Shown here in pieces: positions 26,586 through 35,001 of a stretch of DNA of 64,000 nucleotides. A model generated the notes under the pieces. It was not told the DNA's origin. It did not search any database and saw only the letters and a program-made list of their open reading frames with translations. Source of the DNA: an uncultured Oscillibacter sp. (GTDB taxonomy: Bacteria > Bacillota > Clostridia > Oscillospirales > Oscillospiraceae); NCBI GenBank assembly GCA_910588005.1, contig CAJUQM010000006.1, forward strand, positions 1-64,000, given 5' to 3'. Made by a program: the position numbers and the translations under genes. Numbering within the stretch: the stretch's first letter is position 1; each line of letters begins with the position of its first letter.

Positions 26586-26732
26586 ATATAGTCTGTGAAA
26601 GGGCGGCTTATATCATATAGGGCTGACGGAGATGGACCCCACCCCCGAACTCCGCGAGAGCTGCTGAGAGCGGCCGGTTCGTTTAACAGGATATAAGGCT
26701 GCGGCGGTTTCATCGAAATGCCGGACAGAGGG

Positions 26733-27653
26733 TCAATGCTTCTCCGTCTCAGGGGCGCCGGTGTCCCTTTCGCCAAATGTGAAGCCGGAGGTAATGGCTC
26801 CGGTTGGACAGACGGATTTGCACTGCCCACAGCGGATGCACTCCGGACTGGACAGGTTTTTTGTAACCTCTACCGCCATTGGGCAGGAGCGTTCACACTT
26901 TTTACAGCCGACGCATTTGCTTTGATCCAGACGCATCTGAAAAAAACTGAAACGGTTAAACAGGGAATAAAAAGCCCCCAGAGGACAGAGGTACCGGCAG
27001 AACGGACGGGGAATCCACATCGACGCCCCTAAGATCAGGGCCAGCACCAGCGTCTTCCAGCTGAACAGCATACCGGCCAGCTGCCGCAGCGCCGGGTCCG
27101 CAATCATCAGGGGAATACCGCCGCCCAAGGTTCCGGCGGGGCAGAGATATTTGCAGAAGTAGGGCGGCGCGGCCCCTGTTTTGGTCACGGCAAAGATGGG
27201 AAGCAGGATTACCGGCACCAACAGAACGATGTATTTGAGAGACCGGGCGGGCCGGTCAATCCTCCCCGGAACATTCAGTTTGGGAACGGGGATTTTGTAC
27301 AGCAAATCCTGTACCAGCCCGAAGGGACATAGAAGGCCACACACCACCCGGCCCAGGACAACGCCGAACAGCATCAGCAGACCCAGCACATAAAAAGGGA
27401 AATGGCGCTTCACACCGCCCAGTACGGCTTGGAGAGAGCCGATGGGACAGGCCCCCAGCGCACCAGGACAGGAGTAGCAGTTGAGAACGGGGACGCAGAC
27501 CGCTTTTGAGCCGCCGGTAAAAATTTTCCCCCGCTGAAATCCGGCCGCATAGCCGTTTACCAGAGCGGCGGAAACCAGCTGGACGGCTCTTTGAAAGGAG
27601 ACGCGGGTTCTCGCGCCTGCGCCCTTTACCCGATTCCGATGCACTCGAGACAT
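26733..27653 (-). CDS. NapH/YccM-like membrane ferredoxin
   Basis: The 306-residue membrane protein has several hydrophobic segments with CxxxC/P motifs (CGLLCPFGLVQDLLYKIP; CRYLCPLGAF) typical of polyferredoxins of the NapH/RdxA type, and a C-terminal pair of 4Fe-4S clusters (CVGCKKCERSCP and CIRCGQCKSVCP). It probably carries electrons from the membrane to a periplasmic or extracytoplasmic thiol or redox partner. Its ATG lies inside the 3' end of the small CXXC gene, 7 bases after AAAGGCGG. The cluster with a TlpA lipoprotein suggests an electron route to extracytoplasmic disulfides. Confidence 0.87.
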   Translation of the reverse strand: MSRVHRNRVKGAGARTRVSFQRAVQLVSAALVNGYAAGFQRGKIFTGGSKAVCVPVLNCYSCPGALGACPIGSLQAVLGGVKRHFPFYVLGLLMLFGVVLGRVVCGLLCPFGLVQDLLYKIPVPKLNVPGRIDRPARSLKYIVLLVPVILLPIFAVTKTGAAPPYFCKYLCPAGTLGGGIPLMIADPALRQLAGMLFSWKTLVLALILGASMWIPRPFCRYLCPLGAFYSLFNRFSFFQMRLDQSKCVGCKKCERSCPMAVEVTKNLSSPECIRCGQCKSVCPTGAITSGFTFGERDTGAPETEKH

Positions 27654-27772
27654 ATTTTCACCGCCTTTTGCAGGACTTCCAGGTGCTCTTGCTTCATTAG
27701 ACCGGCGGCAATCAGGACAATTGCCAACCCCAGCAGGCCGTATCTCGCCAATAAAGCGGGCTTACTCCTCAA
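27626..27772 (-). CDS. Small CD1871A-family CXXC membrane protein
   Basis: A 48-residue frame starts at TTG 27772, 7 bases after AAAGGCGGAG, inside the last codons of the TlpA gene, and runs 28 bases into the NapH-like gene. It has one hydrophobic helix (YGLLGLAIVLIAAGLM) and ends ICLECIGIG, the C-terminal signature I know from the CD1871A family of CXXC small proteins found beside TlpA lipoproteins in Clostridia. Both neighbours overlap it, so the three are co-translated. The CLEC cysteines may exchange electrons with the ferredoxin and TlpA partners. Confidence 0.82.
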   Translation of the reverse strand: MRSKPALLARYGLLGLAIVLIAAGLMKQEHLEVLQKAVKICLECIGIG

Positions 27773-28382
27773 GGCTGATCTCCGCCTTTCCGCTCTCTAC
27801 CAGCACCTTGTTTACCGCCGCTAAAAATGTGCCGGACAGATCCTCTTGTCCGCCGATGACGGCGTCGCCGATAAGGCTGCCTCCGGCGTCCGCAAAGATG
27901 GTGGTAGGCGTGTACATCAGATTGCCGCAGAGCGCCGCAAGATCACCGTCGCCGGAGATCAGAGTGACGCCCGTAAAGCCGGACTCCTCCAGAATGCTCT
28001 TTGCTGTTTCCTCGTTTCCCAGGCCGTCGAGGCAGACCGTTACCAGCTGCACGTTCTCTGGAAGCGCCGCGGCAAAGGCGGCAAGGTCGGGCATCTCGAT
28101 GATGCAGGGACCGCAGGTCAAAGACCAGAAGTTGATGGCCGTCACATCTTTGGCTGCGATGTCATCCTGGGTAAAGGTGCCGCCGTCCAGCGTTCCGGCG
28201 GAAAAGGATTTCAAACTGCCCAGCTCGGCGGCTGTGCCGGTGTCGCTGCCGCCGGCATTTTGGGCAGATTGGCCGGAGGGGGGTGGAGAATCTTTCTCTT
28301 GGGAGCAGCCGGAGGCCAGCACACTGACAGTGACGGCGAAAACGGCACACAGTAACAGTGCAAAAATCTTCTTGTTTTTCAT
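27762..28382 (-). CDS. TlpA-family thioredoxin-like lipoprotein
   Basis: The 206-residue protein has a lipoprotein signal (lipobox LASGC at about residue 26), a Ser/Gly/Pro-rich tether, and a TlpA/ResA-type thioredoxin domain with the CGPC active site in INFWSLTCGPCIIEMPDL (about residue 90). The cis-Pro loop reads YTPTTIF. It should reduce or exchange disulfides outside the membrane. The start has an AGAGGTG ribosome site. The downstream genes overlap and encode a CXXC helix and a polyferredoxin. Confidence 0.9.
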   Translation of the reverse strand: MKNKKIFALLLCAVFAVTVSVLASGCSQEKDSPPPSGQSAQNAGGSDTGTAAELGSLKSFSAGTLDGGTFTQDDIAAKDVTAINFWSLTCGPCIIEMPDLAAFAAALPENVQLVTVCLDGLGNEETAKSILEESGFTGVTLISGDGDLAALCGNLMYTPTTIFADAGGSLIGDAVIGGQEDLSGTFLAAVNKVLVESGKAEISLEE

Positions 28383-28422
28383 ATCAGCACCTCTTTTTTT
28401 GAATTTCCTGTAGGATAAAGCC

Positions 28423-28446
28423 GAAAACCGCCCCCGGGCGGTTTTC
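28423..28446 (-). promoter_or_regulatory. Hairpin in the tlpA leader
   Basis: A perfect 11-bp stem (GAAAACCGCCC/GGGCGGTTTTC) lies about 40 bases before the TlpA start codon and downstream of a TATAAT on the minus strand (near 28478). It could be an attenuator or a boundary element. Confidence 0.4.
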
Positions 28447-28876
28447 CAACTGGGTTCAACAGGCCGCCGCCTTTATATTATACGGTTTTGTGAAAATCCG
28501 CAAGAGGGTCTTGACCGGCGGCACTGTGCTTTTAAAGTCTGGGCGGATGATCTGGGGGGAGTTTTACCAGATTCTTTCGTTTCTTCCACAGCTAACGGGG
28601 ACCATGTCTTGGGCTGTCCCGCCGGTGGAAGGGGTGGGATCTAAACCCAATACCGATTTCCCACGGGTTTTCCGGGGCCATGTCGGGACTTGCGGCATAT
28701 ACTATAACGGCCGGTGGGACAGAAGGGAGCATGTGCCGCCTGCTGGCAAAGGACTGCGGCGGCGCATTTCCTCAGCTTCTTTCCATGGCCAGCTGTTTTA
28801 AATAAATACCCACAGCTTACAACCCCATCCCCATTCCGCCTAATATCCTGCGGGCGGTAGAAAAGAGGGAACGAAT
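28447..28876. other. Intergenic region between tlpA and the hemerythrin gene
   Basis: A short frame at 28490-28801 has no ribosome site or domain and is not accepted. A weak plus promoter (TTACAA, 18 bases, TAATAT near 28817-28846) may serve the hemerythrin gene. I see nothing else in it. Confidence 0.35.
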
Positions 28877-29791
28877 ATGCAACAGCTTCAATGGCAGGAT
28901 CGGTTTAATATTGGCGTGGAGATTGTGGACCAGGCGCACCGCAGGCTTTTTTCCATCGTTCAAAAGATCATGGAACTCTATGTCGAAAAGCATGAGGACA
29001 AATTTGCCTGTGTTGAGGGAATCAAATATTTCAAGGCATACGCCATTAAGCATTTTGCGGAGGAAGAGGCCTATATGCGCAAGGCCGGTTACTCCGGGTA
29101 TCTGGCCCACAAACGGCTTCACGATAAGATGAAACGGGAGACGCTCCCCTCCCTGGAGCGGGAGCTTTACGCATCTGATTTTTCCACCGAGGCGGTGCAG
29201 CGCTTCATCGGCGTCTGCAGCGGGTGGCTGACCGGGCACATCATCATCGAGGACCGGGCCATTACCGGCAGGACCGCCGGGGAGCTGGTCCTGCCGCAGC
29301 CGGATGACGGGCAGTCTGTCATCCGCGCGGTCATGACGTATCCGCTGCAGGAGATGTTTGGACTCAACGTCCAGTTCATCGGCGTGTTCTCCCCCGGAGA
29401 TACGATCACGGACGCGCAGTACTATGAGCTGACCTGCTCTGGCCGGCAGGGGCAGAGGCTGCGGTTGATCCTGGTTATAGGGGAGCATCTGCTGCTCCAG
29501 GCAGCCGGCCTGATGTTTGGGATCGAGTTTACCGCAAGAAGTGAAATTGTCCGGTTTGCCGTTCGGGAAATTGCTCAGAGTTTGATTCAGCGGGCCGCCG
29601 TCTGCTTTGGAGAGGACTCCGGCGCGTACCAGCTGGAGGGAGACCGGTTTCTGGAGGCCGGGGAATACAGCCGGATGTTTGCGGAGCGGGACCCGCAGTA
29701 CAGCCTGCTGTTCCGTGTGGGACAGGAGTGCTTTGCCCTCTGCGTTGACCAAATGCCGCAGTCCGGATGTCCGTCGTCCGAGGGCTTTTGA
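28877..29791 (+). CDS. Bacteriohemerythrin fused to an unassigned C-terminal domain
   Basis: The 304-residue protein begins with a hemerythrin domain (residues 1-130) that keeps the di-iron ligand pattern H21, H59, E63, H78, H82, H121 and D126. It can bind oxygen or sense redox state. Residues about 145-300 form a second domain that I cannot assign with confidence; an alternating alpha/beta pattern recalls CheX/CheC-like folds, but key residues are not evident. It has its own promoter region and no tight operon partner. A role in oxygen or nitric oxide response of an anaerobe is likely. Confidence 0.75.
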   Translation: MQQLQWQDRFNIGVEIVDQAHRRLFSIVQKIMELYVEKHEDKFACVEGIKYFKAYAIKHFAEEEAYMRKAGYSGYLAHKRLHDKMKRETLPSLERELYASDFSTEAVQRFIGVCSGWLTGHIIIEDRAITGRTAGELVLPQPDDGQSVIRAVMTYPLQEMFGLNVQFIGVFSPGDTITDAQYYELTCSGRQGQRLRLILVIGEHLLLQAAGLMFGIEFTARSEIVRFAVREIAQSLIQRAAVCFGEDSGAYQLEGDRFLEAGEYSRMFAERDPQYSLLFRVGQECFALCVDQMPQSGCPSSEGF

Positions 29792-29993
29792 GAACGCTTT
29801 CCCCTACGCGGCCATCGGCCGGAGCGGCCTGCGGCAGATTCCCGGAAGGAAGCGGAGGAAAGCGCGTCTGGACCGTCTTTTTTCAATTCGGCAGTCTGCC
29901 GCCAACCGGGCCGCCTCCTTCGCTGAAGGCCGCGGCCCGGTGTTCACTCTTGCGCCCAGGTGAGATCCGGGAAAATTTTCCCGTAGGAGGTAC
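29792..29993. other. Intergenic region with hairpin and palindrome
   Basis: A hairpin (ACCGGGCCGC/GCGGCCCGGT, 29905-29941) could end the hemerythrin transcript. The 16-bp palindrome CGGGAAAATTTTCCCG (29968-29983) lies just before the next promoter. Confidence 0.45.
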
Positions 29994-30022
29994 TTGCCAA
30001 CTGGGGAGTGATCTGATATACT
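29994..30022 (+). promoter_or_regulatory. Promoter of the SLH surface-protein gene
   Basis: TTGCCA is 17 bases from TATACT (30017-30022). About 240 bases of leader precede the start codon. Confidence 0.65.
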
Positions 30023-30266
30023 CATTCTTAACAGAGGACGCGTCGTTCCCAAGCCGGTGAGGGGTTGAGAACGGCGCGTCTCTGGGTCCTGGCCGATATG
30101 CGCCGGGCCGGTTTGCGGGATTCTTCCTGCGGCGGGACCGCGTGGATCTCCCGGGGCCGTCAGGCTTTCCGTATGAGATTGCTCTGACCGACGAGCGCTT
30201 TGCCCCAATCCGCTGTTTTGCCCATGGTCCAACAAGAGCTTGAGATGAAAAGGAGAATTTTGTCAG

Positions 30267-33200
30267 ATGAAAAAACCTGTAAGACTGATCGCGGCCTTAT
30301 TGGCTTTTTGCGTTCTTAACGCGGTGTTTCCGCCGGTGGGACTGGCGGCTGGAGGGACGGTGCACGACGTTCCCGAGGGGGAAAGTGTGAAAGCCCTTTT
30401 TGATAGCGGCGCGGTAGCCGACGGCGACACCATCCGCCTGGCTGGAAACGGGTGGTTCCGTACAAACGATGAGGCGCCGTGGATCATTGACAGGGAAGTC
30501 ACAATTGAGGGGGGAACGCTCCAGATTGACGTCTCAGGCATTGTCCTGGCTGCGGACGTGACCTTTCAGAACGTGGCTCTGTCGTTTAATAAAAACGCCC
30601 GAAACGCGGTGATAGCCAACGGCCATACGCTGACGCTGGAAAATGTGAAATGCGCAAATGTCTCCTTTAACCTTTTCTGCGGCAGCTTGATAAACAGCAA
30701 CAACGAGCCGTTTACGATCCCCAGTCCAGGCAGTGTGGGCGTCATCAATATCCGTGGAAAGACCAATCTTCAAAATAAGGATACCTTTGGTACCGGCAAT
30801 ATCTATGCGGGAAATCTTTCCATGGGCGGTATGTCGGCGGGGACCAGCGTGCCGGATGCCCCGCCCAACGAATTTAATGGCAGTGCTGAGATCAATATCG
30901 AAGACAGCGAAAGCAGCACCGCCCTGGGAACCGTCTATGCCTGCGGCGCTCAGCAGAAAAACCCTGCATCTACTCCTCCTCTTGCCACCAAAAGAACGTA
31001 TCCTGATCCGGATAACTACACCGTCTCCGGCACCGTCACGATCAGGGGCAAAGTTCCCAATGTGGAGGGAGCGGGTTCGGCGGCAGCGGATGTGATCTAC
31101 AGAGGCGGTGGCAGTCAGGTTACCCGGACCTATACGGACATCTCCAGTCTGGCCGTAGACGCGGGGAACCTTGCCCTGACGCCGGAGAGCCGTTTCCGGG
31201 ATGATCGGGCGGTTTCCCTTGCCTCCGGCGCAAAGCTGAACCTTACGCAGTTTGAGGGAATTCCCAATCTTGACATTGGAGACTTTGACGGCAGTGGCTT
31301 CCTGATCCTGGGACAGTATCAGACGTTGAGCATCGGCGGCCAGGTGACCGGCGCCACCAAGGTCGCCATCGATAGCCTGAATTCCACCAACACGCAGTCC
31401 ATGAAACTGCCGGTTGCGGGACACACGTACATTCAGGCTCCGAACTCCAGTGCCGGCAATTTTGTGCTGCTGCCATACAGCGGCAATCCCAGCATGACGC
31501 TGGAGCTGGACGGCAGCGGCAATTGGACAGCCTCGAACGGAACCTCCGGCGGGGATGAAGACCTGATAGCAAATTTCAAGTTCCTCGATAAAGCGGTCTC
31601 CACAGCCCCGGGCCAGGAGGCGTGCTTTGAGATGGAGGCAACCTGCGCAAACGGGACTTTCGCGTCCCTGGATAGTACCCAGCTGAGCATCACGGTGAAT
31701 TGGAGCACAACGCTCATCGCCCGTGAAGATCCAAACGGAGAATATAACTACATTTACCAGGATACGCTTGGCGATTTTTACGCCTACGTAGCCGACAATA
31801 CGCTCTGTATTACGCCGGCTGAAAAGGGCAACTATACCCTGTCTGTCACTCTTCCCAGAGATGCTGTGGCAGGCGGCAAGACCCTGTCGGATACTGCCAC
31901 GCTGTCGGTGTCCGACGGCGGCGTACAGCCGCCGGATCCGGACCCAGGTCCGGATCCAGATCCCTCGTTGACCTCCGTTCCGGTTCCGAAAGCCGTCACC
32001 GGCCTGGTGTATACGGGGGCGGAGCTGACCGGCGTGAACGAGGGGACCGGTTATACCCTCACCGGACACAGGGAGATTAACGCCGGCTCTTACACGGCAA
32101 TCGCCACCTTGGAGAGCGGCTATCAGTGGGAGGACGGCACGACGGAACCCAAGCGGATCCCGTGGAGCATCGCGAAGGCCGGCGGCCCCGCCGCTCCCAG
32201 CGGACTTGTGGGGGTCGCTCCCAGCTCCTTCAACGGCTCGGACGGCAAGATCACCGGCACCACCGCCGGGATGGAGTACGCCAGGACCGAGGATTTTGCC
32301 AACAGCCAGATCTGCGGGGTGGGAGAGACCACCGGACTTTCCGCCGGGATCTATTATGTGCGCGTACGGCAGACCGGGGCATATGAGGCGGGAGAGGCCG
32401 CCATTGTGGAGGTCCCGGCCTACGGCGTGCCGGAGGCCGTCTCTATCCGCGTCAACAGCGCCGGTCACAAAACAGACTATCTGGTGGATGAGACGCTGGA
32501 CGTGGCGGGACTGACCATTGAGGTTGTCTACGTGAGCGGCGACAGGGCCACGGTCCCTGTCACGGCGAATATGGTCAGCGGATTTGACTCCAGCCGGGCG
32601 GCGGAACAGCAGACGCTGACAATCCACTATGCGGGCAAATCAACGTCTTACACCATCCGGATCACCGCCCCTGAAACGCCGGTCCCCCCGGACCCCCCTG
32701 TTCCCGGTCACGACCACCTCTGGAATACGGCATGGGATTCGGATGGGACCCACCACTGGCACAACTGTGCCGCAGAGGGCTGTCCCGTCCTGGAAAACAG
32801 TGAAAAGGACGGCTACGCCGCCCACACTGCCGGGGCTTGGGTGATTGACCAGGCGGCCACCGCCACGCAGAGCGGCAGCAGGTACAGGGCGTGCAGCGTG
32901 TGCGGCCGCGAACTGGTGCGGGAGACCATTCCGGCTACCGGAGGAGGTTCCTCCGGCGGGAGTTCTTCCGGCGGCAGTTCCGGTGGAAATTCCAGCGGAG
33001 GCACCACCACAAGTACGGTGAAAAACCCAGACGGCTCCACCACATCCACCAGCACCAACAACATTACCGGCACGGTGACTGAGACCACGAAGCGGCCCGA
33101 CGGATCACAGACGGTTATAGAGACCAAAAAGGACGGCACCGTGACCACTACAGAGCGGCAGGAGGATGGATCTACCGTCAAAATTGTGGATAGAGCGGAC

Positions 33201-34070
33201 GGCTCCAGTGAGACCACCGTGCGGCAGGCTGATGGCATTGCCGCAGAGGCCGGTGTTGACCGGAACGGCAGGATGGAGGCTCAGGTAGACCTTCCCTCCA
33301 AGGTGGTGAAAAACGCGCAGAGCACCGGCAGTGCGGTGACGCTGCCGATTCCGGAGATGCCCCTGTCAAGGTCTGAGGACTCCACTCTCCTTGTGCGCAC
33401 AGGCAGCAATTGGCCGGTCAAGGTGGAGGTTCCGGCAAGGGTTACCTCCGGCACCGTGGCCGTCATCATCGGCAGAGACGGTTCTGAGACAGTCATCAGG
33501 ACATCTGCCCTTACCGGCGGCGGCGTTGTCGCGGCGGTTCCGGACGGAGCGGTTGTGAAGCTGGTGGACAACAGCAGAGATTTTTACGATACCCGGGACC
33601 ACTGGGCAAGAGACGCCATTGACTTTGTCTCCGCCAGGGAACTGTTCTCCGGAAAGACCGGAGGGGCCTTTGCGCCGGACGCCACCATGACCCGCGCCAT
33701 GGTGGCCACGGTGCTGGCCCGCCTGGACGGTGCAGACACGGAGAGCGGATTGACCTGGTATGAGGGCGGCATGAGCTGGGCGGTTACCCACGGTATCAGC
33801 GATGGAAAAAATCCGGACGGCTACATCACCCGGGAACAGCTGGCTTCCATGCTCTACCGCTACGCGGGCAGACCCGGCGTCACGGATGGGGAGCTGCGTT
33901 TTTCCGACGCGGGCGCGATTAGCGGCTATGCGCTGGAGGCCATGCGTTGGGCCGTGGAAAACGGGATCCTGAGCGGATATGGAGACGGAACCCTTGCGCC
34001 CGGCGGCAAAGCAACCCGGGCGCAGACGGCGGCGATTCTGATGCGGTATGTGGATTTTTTGAATAAGTGA
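30267..34070 (+). CDS. Large SLH-domain cell-surface protein
   Basis: The 1267-residue secreted protein starts with a signal peptide (MKKPVRLIAALLAFCVLNAV, cleavage near LAAGG). Residues about 30-450 look like a beta-helical/adhesin-like region rich in Asn, Gly and Ser. A PDPDPGPDPDP linker lies near 555, then Ig-like/MBG-type repeats (VTGLVYTGAELTGVNEGTGY; LDVAGLTIEVVY), a Gly/Ser linker near 895 and a Thr-rich low-complexity stretch. The C-terminus has three SLH repeats (DHWARDAIDFV; MSWAVTHGISDG; MRWAVENGILSGYGDG) for anchoring to wall polysaccharide. The function is probably adhesion or surface scaffolding. It is monocistronic. Confidence 0.9.
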   Translation: MKKPVRLIAALLAFCVLNAVFPPVGLAAGGTVHDVPEGESVKALFDSGAVADGDTIRLAGNGWFRTNDEAPWIIDREVTIEGGTLQIDVSGIVLAADVTFQNVALSFNKNARNAVIANGHTLTLENVKCANVSFNLFCGSLINSNNEPFTIPSPGSVGVINIRGKTNLQNKDTFGTGNIYAGNLSMGGMSAGTSVPDAPPNEFNGSAEINIEDSESSTALGTVYACGAQQKNPASTPPLATKRTYPDPDNYTVSGTVTIRGKVPNVEGAGSAAADVIYRGGGSQVTRTYTDISSLAVDAGNLALTPESRFRDDRAVSLASGAKLNLTQFEGIPNLDIGDFDGSGFLILGQYQTLSIGGQVTGATKVAIDSLNSTNTQSMKLPVAGHTYIQAPNSSAGNFVLLPYSGNPSMTLELDGSGNWTASNGTSGGDEDLIANFKFLDKAVSTAPGQEACFEMEATCANGTFASLDSTQLSITVNWSTTLIAREDPNGEYNYIYQDTLGDFYAYVADNTLCITPAEKGNYTLSVTLPRDAVAGGKTLSDTATLSVSDGGVQPPDPDPGPDPDPSLTSVPVPKAVTGLVYTGAELTGVNEGTGYTLTGHREINAGSYTAIATLESGYQWEDGTTEPKRIPWSIAKAGGPAAPSGLVGVAPSSFNGSDGKITGTTAGMEYARTEDFANSQICGVGETTGLSAGIYYVRVRQTGAYEAGEAAIVEVPAYGVPEAVSIRVNSAGHKTDYLVDETLDVAGLTIEVVYVSGDRATVPVTANMVSGFDSSRAAEQQTLTIHYAGKSTSYTIRITAPETPVPPDPPVPGHDHLWNTAWDSDGTHHWHNCAAEGCPVLENSEKDGYAAHTAGAWVIDQAATATQSGSRYRACSVCGRELVRETIPATGGGSSGGSSSGGSSGGNSSGGTTTSTVKNPDGSTTSTSTNNITGTVTETTKRPDGSQTVIETKKDGTVTTTERQEDGSTVKIVDRADGSSETTVRQADGIAAEAGVDRNGRMEAQVDLPSKVVKNAQSTGSAVTLPIPEMPLSRSEDSTLLVRTGSNWPVKVEVPARVTSGTVAVIIGRDGSETVIRTSALTGGGVVAAVPDGAVVKLVDNSRDFYDTRDHWARDAIDFVSARELFSGKTGGAFAPDATMTRAMVATVLARLDGADTESGLTWYEGGMSWAVTHGISDGKNPDGYITREQLASMLYRYAGRPGVTDGELRFSDAGAISGYALEAMRWAVENGILSGYGDGTLAPGGKATRAQTAAILMRYVDFLNK

Positions 34071-34083
34071 TTCTGTTAAAACC

Positions 34084-34117
34084 GGGGCGGGCAAGCGTTT
34101 GAACGCTTGCCCGCCCC
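34084..34117 (+). terminator. Hairpin after the SLH gene
   Basis: A 14-bp perfect stem (GGGGCGGGCAAGCG and complement) with a 6-base loop starts 13 bases after the stop. There is no T run. Confidence 0.6.
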
Positions 34118-34313
34118 TCGCTTCCGTGGGGGGTTATGACGGCAATATGCCGCACCGGCGCAGAAAGCACTGTTTTCAAACCGGAGCAGCACGGTGCCGT
34201 TCTGCAAAAATTTTGGTTGAAATGTCTGAGACCGGACGGCCGCCTTTGCAGGGAACCGCCAGGCAGAGAAACGGCAGATTTATTGGCGCCGGTCTCCCAG
34301 TGTGCCGGTCCGA

Positions 34314-34661
34314 TCAGAACAGGCTTTCTCCCAGATATTTGTCGTGGGGAGCGATTAAGCATTTTTCAATAGGCTTCCAATAGCTGGCGTAAAGATTTTT
34401 TTGCGCCGCTCCGTAGTTTTCCTTCGTGTCAAATTCCCAGTAAAGCATATACTTCATGCTCTTTACAATGCGCGTGATTCTAAGAGGGGGAAGCCCCTCT
34501 TTAATTTGCTCCATGTCTATGTGATATCCCCTCTTGACGAGCCGAAGCAGGAGAAGTCCCTCCTGCTTTTCCAAAAAGTCTTTGGCCTCAAGCATAAGCG
34601 CTTCAAATTCCGCGATCTTCTGCGGCTTAACTTGGTAGATGCATAGTTCGGTAAACGGCAT
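34314..34661 (-). CDS. Conserved hypothetical protein, possible dimeric alpha/beta-barrel
   Basis: The 115-residue protein starts at an ATG with a GGGGGAGG ribosome site (34661); the frame extends upstream to 34871 without one. The pattern of an N-terminal strand (FTELCIYQVK), a helix (IAEFEALMLEAKDFLEKQEG) and later YMLYWEFDTKENYGAAQ is reminiscent of dimeric ferredoxin-like barrels such as NIPSNAP/ABM proteins. I cannot assign a reaction. It stands alone, divergent from the hydrolase gene. Confidence 0.7.
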   Translation of the reverse strand: MPFTELCIYQVKPQKIAEFEALMLEAKDFLEKQEGLLLLRLVKRGYHIDMEQIKEGLPPLRITRIVKSMKYMLYWEFDTKENYGAAQKNLYASYWKPIEKCLIAPHDKYLGESLF

Positions 34662-34824
34662 ATTGGATTCCTCCCCCAGTTCCCTTTTAGCGTTGTATGG
34701 GCAATAGACGCGGACCGCTGCGCTTTGCCATAAATCCGTCTTATGAATAATCCTAACACAGGATCTGGCCCGGTGCAATACGGAAGCCAGCGGTGTTTTT
34801 TGAGAGGGTCTAAAAGAAGGCCCA

Positions 34825-34853
34825 TTGAAATAAGAGTAAAAAAGTGTTATCAT
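34825..34853 (+). promoter_or_regulatory. Promoter of the alpha/beta hydrolase gene
   Basis: TTGAAA is 17 bases from TATCAT, about 150 bases before the TTG start. Confidence 0.55.
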
Positions 34854-35001
34854 AAATATGTTAAACTGCAACGCAGCAACAATAGGCGGTATAGAGAGCT
34901 GGACGCTTCGTCACAGAAGTTCCGTCCGGAGGCAGGCACTCCACAGAAGTGCCGCCGGCCTGATGGGATTCTGGGAGATAGCGCGTGCGGAGGTGTTTTG
35001 A

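Noticed and set aside
30534..32627. 697-residue open frame on the minus strand
   Set aside because: It is antisense to the SLH surface-protein gene, has no ribosome site or domain, and follows from the GC-rich codon pattern.
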